Below the pieces are notes generated by a model, which was given only the letters and a program-made list of their open reading frames with translations, had not been told where the DNA came from and made no database searches. From contig CAIXMD010000518.1 of NCBI GenBank assembly GCA_903920415.1, forward strand, positions 1 to 11,450: 11,450 bases of DNA, read 5' to 3'. Each line of letters opens with the position of its first letter. Position 1 is the stretch's first letter. Positions 6,945 through 11,450 of the stretch are shown here, piece after piece. The translations under genes were made by a program, and so were the position numbers. This DNA is from an uncultured Desulfomonile sp. (lineage in GTDB: Bacteria; Desulfobacterota; Desulfomonilia; Desulfomonilales; Desulfomonilaceae).

Positions 6945-8222
6945 ATGAAGAGTAAGTCAAACAGTTTTTTTGCTGTTCTGGCCGTAATAGGCCTCCTAGT
7001 ACTACCTCTTTCCAAGGCTTTTGCTGAGAAACCCATTGTCCTGGGGGCCCCTCTCGCTATGGCATTCCTGTACGGTTGGACTGCTGAGAAAGGCATCAAG
7101 TTGGCCGTGGAGGAAATAAATGCCGCGGGTGGAGTGAAAGTCGGCGACCAGAAACGTCCATTTTCAGTTGATGTGATCGATACCCGGGACCTGGAGCCCG
7201 GCGTTCCGGTGAGCGAAGCTCTCTTGGCCCTGGAAAAGCTTATCCTCGAGAAAAAGGCCGATTTCATTGTTGGAGGCCCTGTCCGATCAGAAGCGGCGCT
7301 CGCAGCTATGCCTCTCCTTTCCAAGCACAAGAAGGTGTCTATCTTGACCACCGGCTCTCTCACTCCAAAGTATCACGCCTTGGTTGCCGAAAACCCCGAG
7401 AAGTTCAAATACTGCTTTCGCATTTCCGGTGAGGCCAAATGGATGGTCATGGGAGAACTTATTCCCTGCTTGGAGGATATTGGGAAGAAGTTCGACTTGA
7501 ATCGGCTGATCATAATGGTTCAAGATGTGGCTCACGCCAGGGCGGGCGGCGAGTTGCTGGCTAAAGTTATGTCCGAAAAAGGATGGCAAGTATTGGGGGA
7601 TCCATTGGTTTTCCCCACAGGGACCACCGACTTCTCAATGGGCCTGCTGGATGCGAAGAAAAAGAATGCCCAGGTGATGATAATATGGATGGACATGCCC
7701 GAGTCTGCAATTTTGCTCAAGCAATGGCATGACATGAAAGTGCCTGCCCTTCCTTTCGGAGTTATTATTGCCGCGGCCGAACAGCCGGGTTTCTGGAAAG
7801 CCACCGAGGGCAAGGGTGAGTACTGCCTGGGCAACGTCGTCAACGCGGGCAACGTTCCCAGTGAAGCTACCCCATGGACAATGAAGTTCGTAGAAGCATA
7901 CAAGAACAAATACGGGTTGGAGCCGGAGGGCTACGGCGCATCTTCCAGTTACATGGCAGTGTACGCCCTAAAAGATGCTATTGAACGCGCAGGTACCATA
8001 GACTCGGACAAAGTGGTTGACGCCTTGAAACAAATCGATATCAAAGGAGTCTACGGGCGAACCCGGTTCGATGCCAAGACCAACCAGGTCATCCCGAGCC
8101 TGGACCCTGAGGAAGGCGCTGTTGGGACGGTCTTCCAGTGGCAGGATGGTAAGCGGGTGGTGGTGTTTCCCCCTAAGATTGCAACGGGGCAAATTCTCCT
8201 GCCGCCCTGGATGAAAAAGTAG
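6945..8222 (+). CDS. livK: Periplasmic binding protein of a branched-chain amino acid-type ABC importer
   Basis: A 425-residue type I periplasmic binding protein (Peripla_BP_6 / LivJ-LivK-like). Residues 1-27 form a signal peptide: KSK at the N terminus, a hydrophobic core at about 8-22, and AFA before the predicted cleavage at 27/28. There is no lipobox cysteine, so the mature protein should be free in the periplasm. Family marks include LGAPLAMAFLYGWTAEKGIKL near the N terminus, the AVEEINAAGGV stretch (54-64) that opens nearly all members, and YGASSSYMAVYALKDAIERAG (330-350) in the second lobe. The protein captures a small solute and delivers it to the LivH/LivM channel. Binding specificity cannot be read from sequence. 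The ligand could be a branched-chain amino acid, but this family also binds amides, urea and aromatic acids. The start is the ATG at 6945, with AAAGGAG at 6931-6937 and a 7-base spacer. The gene symbol denotes family only. Confidence 0.9.
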   Translation: MKSKSNSFFAVLAVIGLLVLPLSKAFAEKPIVLGAPLAMAFLYGWTAEKGIKLAVEEINAAGGVKVGDQKRPFSVDVIDTRDLEPGVPVSEALLALEKLILEKKADFIVGGPVRSEAALAAMPLLSKHKKVSILTTGSLTPKYHALVAENPEKFKYCFRISGEAKWMVMGELIPCLEDIGKKFDLNRLIIMVQDVAHARAGGELLAKVMSEKGWQVLGDPLVFPTGTTDFSMGLLDAKKKNAQVMIIWMDMPESAILLKQWHDMKVPALPFGVIIAAAEQPGFWKATEGKGEYCLGNVVNAGNVPSEATPWTMKFVEAYKNKYGLEPEGYGASSSYMAVYALKDAIERAGTIDSDKVVDALKQIDIKGVYGRTRFDAKTNQVIPSLDPEEGAVGTVFQWQDGKRVVVFPPKIATGQILLPPWMKK

Positions 8223-8268
8223 TCGGATTGTTCAGGTCGTTGCAGCCCTATGGGTGCGGGACAGGCAA

Positions 8269-9135
8269 ATGGATATTGTTATTTATGGAATCGTCAACAG
8301 TGTGACCTTGGCTCTCATGGCCCTGGGTTTCACTCTGGTTTACGGGGTTTGTCGTCTGCCCAATTTTGCCCATGGCGCCCTCTACGTCCTTACCGGCTAC
8401 ATCACGTGGATCCTGATGAACCGCGTGGGGCTCAACTATCCCCTTTCCATGCTGGGTGCCCTCGTAATTACCGGCTTGATCGGTGCAGCCATGTATCAGT
8501 TCATATTGGTTCGGGTAAGGGGCATGGCAATCTCCGAGATTATTGCTTCCTACGCAATCGGCCTGGCGATTCTGGAGGGGCTGCGCTGGGGAGGACTCAA
8601 AGGCGGAACATTCACACTACCGCCTTTTATTGAGGGAAGCGTAGAGTTACTAGGGGTTTCAGTGGACTTCCAGCGGCTTATCGTAGTGGCCATAGGTTTG
8701 GCTCTAATGGCATTACTATGGCTTTTCGTCACGGGGACCAAGCTGGGGCTGGCCCTGAAGGGAATGGCTCAGGATGAGAGGGCTGCCATGACGCTGGGCA
8801 TAGACTCAGACCGCATGGCGGTTGTTTCCATGGCTATGGGATCCGTCCTGGCAGGAATTGCAGCCTTGGTGCTTCTACCTCTGGGCAATATAGTAGTGGA
8901 GGCTGGGTATAATGTGCTCATCATGGCAGTAGCGGTCTGCATCGTGGGAGGTCTGGGCAGTTGGACGGGGGCCATCCTGGCAGCCTTTGTCATAGGGTTT
9001 GCTCAAATTCTCACTATCGTGTTGCTGGGAGCCCACTTCCAGGTCGTGGTAGCTCTGGTGGCAATCATAGTAACGCTGATATTGCGGCCTAGCGGGCTGT
9101 TTGGCCAGCAAAAGGAGCTTGAGGAGAGGGTCTAG
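8269..9135 (+). CDS. livH: LivH-type permease of the ABC importer
   Basis: A 288-residue inner-membrane permease of the BPD_transp_2 family, with about eight hydrophobic segments. Diagnostic stretches are GFTLVYGVCRLPNFAHGALY at 20-39, matching the LivH first-helix signature; LALKGMAQDERAAMTLGID at 161-179, the cytoplasmic loop that couples to the ATPases; VGGLGSWTGAILAAFVIGF at 226-244; and the closing RPSGLFG. With the LivM-type partner it forms the transmembrane pathway. The open frame extends to a GTG at 8254, but the ATG at 8269 gives the usual LivH N terminus with a short hydrophobic lead. Neither start has a strong ribosome site (only ACAGG before 8269). It begins 46 bases after livK and ends 2 bases before livM, so translation may be coupled. 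Confidence 0.9.
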   Translation: MDIVIYGIVNSVTLALMALGFTLVYGVCRLPNFAHGALYVLTGYITWILMNRVGLNYPLSMLGALVITGLIGAAMYQFILVRVRGMAISEIIASYAIGLAILEGLRWGGLKGGTFTLPPFIEGSVELLGVSVDFQRLIVVAIGLALMALLWLFVTGTKLGLALKGMAQDERAAMTLGIDSDRMAVVSMAMGSVLAGIAALVLLPLGNIVVEAGYNVLIMAVAVCIVGGLGSWTGAILAAFVIGFAQILTIVLLGAHFQVVVALVAIIVTLILRPSGLFGQQKELEERV

Positions 9136-9137
9136 GC

Positions 9138-10160
9138 ATGGCCTCAGAAAAGAAAGACCGGCGTAAAGAAAGGTTGGATCGTGGGATCAAGGTACGTACC
9201 GACGGCGTGTATGCGGTCTCCTCATGGCTTGAGATGAGCTATCTATTGGCCCCGCGCCTGATCTTCATTCTGGGCTTGTTGGCCTTGCCGGTCTTGCTCT
9301 ACCACCTCCCCTACTGGCAGCGAGTACTGTCTATTATTTGTATATATGCCCTGTTGGCCATAGGTTTTGACTTTCTTGCCAACTACGTGGGTCTGGTTTC
9401 TCTGGGAGGTGGATTCTACATAGGAGTCGGCGCCTATATAGCGGCTCTTCTCAACACCAAGCTAGGACTTCCCCCCTTAGTAACCATTCCGGTGGCCACT
9501 TTGCTGGGAGCTGCCATATGTACTTTACTCTTCCTGCCTTGCCTGCCTCTCCGTGGCGTATACTTCGCTATCGTGAGTCTTATGTTTCCGCTCTTGGCGG
9601 CACGTGTCATCGAGGCATTCGATATCTTCGGTGGAACCGATGGGATACTCGGCGTGGACGGTTTTGGCGCTGCCTGGATGGAGCAGTATTTACTCCTTAT
9701 AAGTGTGTTGGTCGTGGTGTTTGTCCTGCGCAGACTCGTGGATGAAGACGTGGGGCTTGTGTTTCGTGGAGTTAAGGACAACGACCAGGCAGTGAAAGCT
9801 TCGGGCATAAATATCACCACTTACAAGGCCCTTGGCGTCTGTATCGCTTCAGCCCTGGGCTGCCTTGGTGGGGCTTGCCTGGCCCACAGTTATATGTGGG
9901 CGGGCATCTCCCAATTTGCTCTGGATTTTTCGATCATTCCTATTGCCGCTACAGTGGTGGGAGGCGGAGGAACTCTCATCGGCCCAGTGCTGGGGTGCCT
10001 CATACTCGTTCCGATCTCAGAGCTTCTGCGAGATTTCGGAACGCTTCGCATAGCAGTCTACGCGATCATCCTCACTGGCTTCATAGTTTTCAAGAGCGAG
10101 GGCATCATGGTGTACGCGACAAGGAAGTATGAACAGTTGGAGAGATGGGTCCAAATCTAG
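9138..10160 (+). CDS. livM: LivM-type permease of the ABC importer
   Basis: A 340-residue inner-membrane permease, the second channel subunit. Family marks are YVGLVSLGGGFYIGVGAYIA at 83-102, the classic LivM helix; GTDGILGV at 166-173; the ATPase-coupling loop R210-GVKDNDQAVKASGIN to residue 225; and a last helix ending FKSEG. The N terminus has about 30 residues rich in Lys, Arg, Asp and Glu before the first membrane helix (about 38-56). Several LivM proteins carry such a cytoplasmic lead; its role is not known. The start is the ATG at 9138, two bases after the livH stop. GAGGAGAGGG at the end of livH (9121-9130) serves as the ribosome site, so livH and livM are probably translationally coupled. 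Its length is in the normal LivM range. Confidence 0.9.
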   Translation: MASEKKDRRKERLDRGIKVRTDGVYAVSSWLEMSYLLAPRLIFILGLLALPVLLYHLPYWQRVLSIICIYALLAIGFDFLANYVGLVSLGGGFYIGVGAYIAALLNTKLGLPPLVTIPVATLLGAAICTLLFLPCLPLRGVYFAIVSLMFPLLAARVIEAFDIFGGTDGILGVDGFGAAWMEQYLLLISVLVVVFVLRRLVDEDVGLVFRGVKDNDQAVKASGINITTYKALGVCIASALGCLGGACLAHSYMWAGISQFALDFSIIPIAATVVGGGGTLIGPVLGCLILVPISELLRDFGTLRIAVYAIILTGFIVFKSEGIMVYATRKYEQLERWVQI

Positions 10161-10200
10161 GCGATTGAATACTGAGATCAACAGGAAATGCCTTTAATGC

Positions 10201-10206
10201 GGGGAG
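10201..10206 (+). promoter_or_regulatory. Ribosome binding site that decides the livG start
   Basis: GGGGAG lies five bases before the ATG at 10212. The earlier in-frame ATG at 10188 has only AGG two bases before it, too close for normal initiation. The shorter start also gives the usual LivG N terminus, with LLTVDNISKSFGG close to the first residue. Confidence 0.6.
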
Positions 10207-10211
10207 AAAAT

Positions 10212-10991
10212 ATGAGCCACGAGCCCCTGCTCACCGTTGATAACATAAGCAAGAGTTTTGGTGGAGTTGCGGCACTTTCCGCTGTAAGCCTGGAAATCTA
10301 CCCTGGGGACATACTCGGGATCATCGGCCCCAACGGGTCCGGTAAAACCACCCTTGTAAACACGATTACCGGATTTGTGAAAGCCGATCAAGGGAGGGTC
10401 GTATTCAAAGGGCAGGACATTACCAATTGGAAACCACACAAGATCGCCGATGTAGGGCTGACACGGACCTTTCAAGTGATGCGGCCCTATTTTTCCCTCC
10501 CGGCATTTAAAAATCTCATCATTCCGCTCTTCTCTCCCCGAGCCAGGCGTACCGGTGGTTGGCGGGGAGGGGGCAAAACGGGGAGCCGAGACACAGTGGC
10601 AGTGGACATCCTGGAGGAGATCGGATTTGAGCGTGACTCCTATGTTCCATACAAAGTAGCTTCATCTCTGCCCACAGGGTACTTGAAGCGCCTTGAACTG
10701 GCACGGTGCTTATCTTTAAGACCGGAACTCATCATTTGCGACGAGGTTTTTTCAGGTTTAAGTATGAGTGAAATGGCGAGTATGGTCCCTCTCATGGAGA
10801 AGCTTCAGATGGAAGGCATTACCCTCATCATGGTGGAGCACCGGCTGCGCGAACTCTTCCGTATAGCCAACCGAGTGGTTGTGCTCAACTTCGGCTGTAA
10901 GATAGCCGAGGGAACCTCTGAGGACGTAATGGAGCATAAGGAAGTCAAAGAAGCCTACTTCGGCTCAGAGGAGGTTTTCGGTTATGTTTGA
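10212..10991 (+). CDS. livG: LivG-type ATPase of the ABC importer, with variant motifs
   Basis: A 259-residue cytoplasmic ABC ATPase that would drive the LivH/LivM channel. Walker A is GPNGSGKTT at 39-47 with Lys45. The Q-loop glutamine is Gln88 in RTFQVMRPYF. The H-loop histidine is His210 in MVEHRL. Two motifs depart from the standard. The signature, usually LSxGQ or LPYGQQRRLEIARAL in LivG, here reads LPTGYLKRLELARCL (153-167), with no Gln after the Gly. Walker B ends IICDEVFSGLS (175-185), with Val where nearly all ABC ATPases have Pro after Asp177-Glu178. The key residues for ATP binding and hydrolysis remain, so it is probably active. A Gly/Arg-rich patch (GGWRGGGKTGSR, 115-126) sits in the helical domain. 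It overlaps the next gene by 8 bases. Substrate unknown. Confidence 0.88.
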   Translation: MSHEPLLTVDNISKSFGGVAALSAVSLEIYPGDILGIIGPNGSGKTTLVNTITGFVKADQGRVVFKGQDITNWKPHKIADVGLTRTFQVMRPYFSLPAFKNLIIPLFSPRARRTGGWRGGGKTGSRDTVAVDILEEIGFERDSYVPYKVASSLPTGYLKRLELARCLSLRPELIICDEVFSGLSMSEMASMVPLMEKLQMEGITLIMVEHRLRELFRIANRVVVLNFGCKIAEGTSEDVMEHKEVKEAYFGSEEVFGYV

Positions 10992-11450
10992 GGTCCGGGG
11001 TCTGATGGTATTTTACGAGAACATGCTGGCCCTGAATAATGTCAGCCTGACCTGCGGACTGGATCGTATCATAGGAGTTTTCGGGGCTAATAGTGCTGGT
11101 AAATCCACTCTAATGTACACCCTGTCCGGCATTATGGACGATATCCGGAAGAAAGAAGAAATGGCTGGACGAGAGCGGATCACGATCCGGGGTGAGATAA
11201 TTTATCAAGGACGAGACATAATGAAGGATAAGCCCTCTCAGCGGGCCAAAGCCGGAGTCATCCTTTGCCCTGAGCGGCGGCGTATCTTCCCGGAGAGCAC
11301 TGTCCTGGAGAATCTCAAAATCGGAGGATACTTGGCCAATTCACGTCAAGCCTCGGAAACCCTGGACTACGTGTTCGCCATCTTTCCTGCCCTCACGAGG
11401 TTGACAAAGCGCCTCGGCGGATTCCTGAGCGGCGGCGAGCAGCAGATGCT
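10984..11450 (+). CDS. livF: LivF-type ATPase of the ABC importer (partial, cut by the window edge)
   Basis: An open frame begins at the ATG at 10984, inside the last codons of livG, and stays open to the end of the window (155 codons seen, roughly two thirds of a usual LivF). Walker A is GANSAGKST at 34-42 with Lys40. The signature LSGGEQQM is at 148-155, right at the edge. CPERRRIFPESTVLENL at 95-111 matches the LivF stretch that usually reads PEGRRIFPxLTVxENL, with Arg in place of Gly. Between the first strand block and GEIIYQGRDI there is an extra charged stretch (about 52-68, DDIRKKEEMAGRERITI), longer than in the usual LivF. Walker B and the H-loop lie beyond the window. The 8-base overlap with livG points to coupled translation. 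This is the second ATPase of the importer. Confidence 0.9.
   Translation, partial: MFEVRGLMVFYENMLALNNVSLTCGLDRIIGVFGANSAGKSTLMYTLSGIMDDIRKKEEMAGRERITIRGEIIYQGRDIMKDKPSQRAKAGVILCPERRRIFPESTVLENLKIGGYLANSRQASETLDYVFAIFPALTRLTKRLGGFLSGGEQQM

Overview
The window looks like a chromosomal segment of a medium-GC Gram-negative bacterium. The style of the genes (a soluble four-PAS hybrid histidine kinase with a cysteine-rich PAS domain, and a divergent branched-chain-amino-acid-type ABC operon) fits an anaerobic Desulfobacterota/deltaproteobacterial lineage. That placement is inferred from protein character only; there is no rRNA or other phylogenetic marker here. I see no tRNA, rRNA, CRISPR array, insertion sequence or integrase.

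Left part (about 1-2510), all on the + strand: the 3' end of an unrecognised gene, a DUF2786-family gene and a Fic-family gene, separated by roughly 200-base spacers. These spacers look like separate transcription units rather than one operon. DUF2786 and Fic genes are often accessory-type genes, but I see no mobile-element boundary.

Middle (about 2651-6019), - strand: one large gene for a soluble hybrid sensor kinase (four PAS domains, HisKA, HATPase_c, two receiver domains), convergent with fic. Its likely start is the ATG at 6019, inside the longest open frame, because a Shine-Dalgarno sequence precedes that ATG. Between it and the next gene is a divergent intergenic region of about 280 bases. 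It holds a clear extended -10 promoter reading right and a short tandem repeat near the kinase start.

Right part (about 6304-11450), + strand: an isochorismatase-family hydrolase followed by a full five-component ABC importer of the HAAT/Liv type: periplasmic binding protein, two permeases (LivH and LivM types) and two ATPases (LivG and LivF types). The last gene runs off the window. Spacing is tight from livH onward (2 nt, about 50 nt, then an 8-nt overlap), so these genes are probably co-transcribed. The two ATPases depart from the usual Liv sequences at several motif positions, which suggests a divergent subfamily whose substrate need not be leucine, isoleucine or valine. The hydrolase next door and the divergent kinase could belong to the same physiological unit (sense, import and hydrolyse a small molecule), but that link is only inference from gene order.

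Overall this is mostly ordinary genome content. I did not find a convincing undescribed system; the points worth checking are listed with modest scores.
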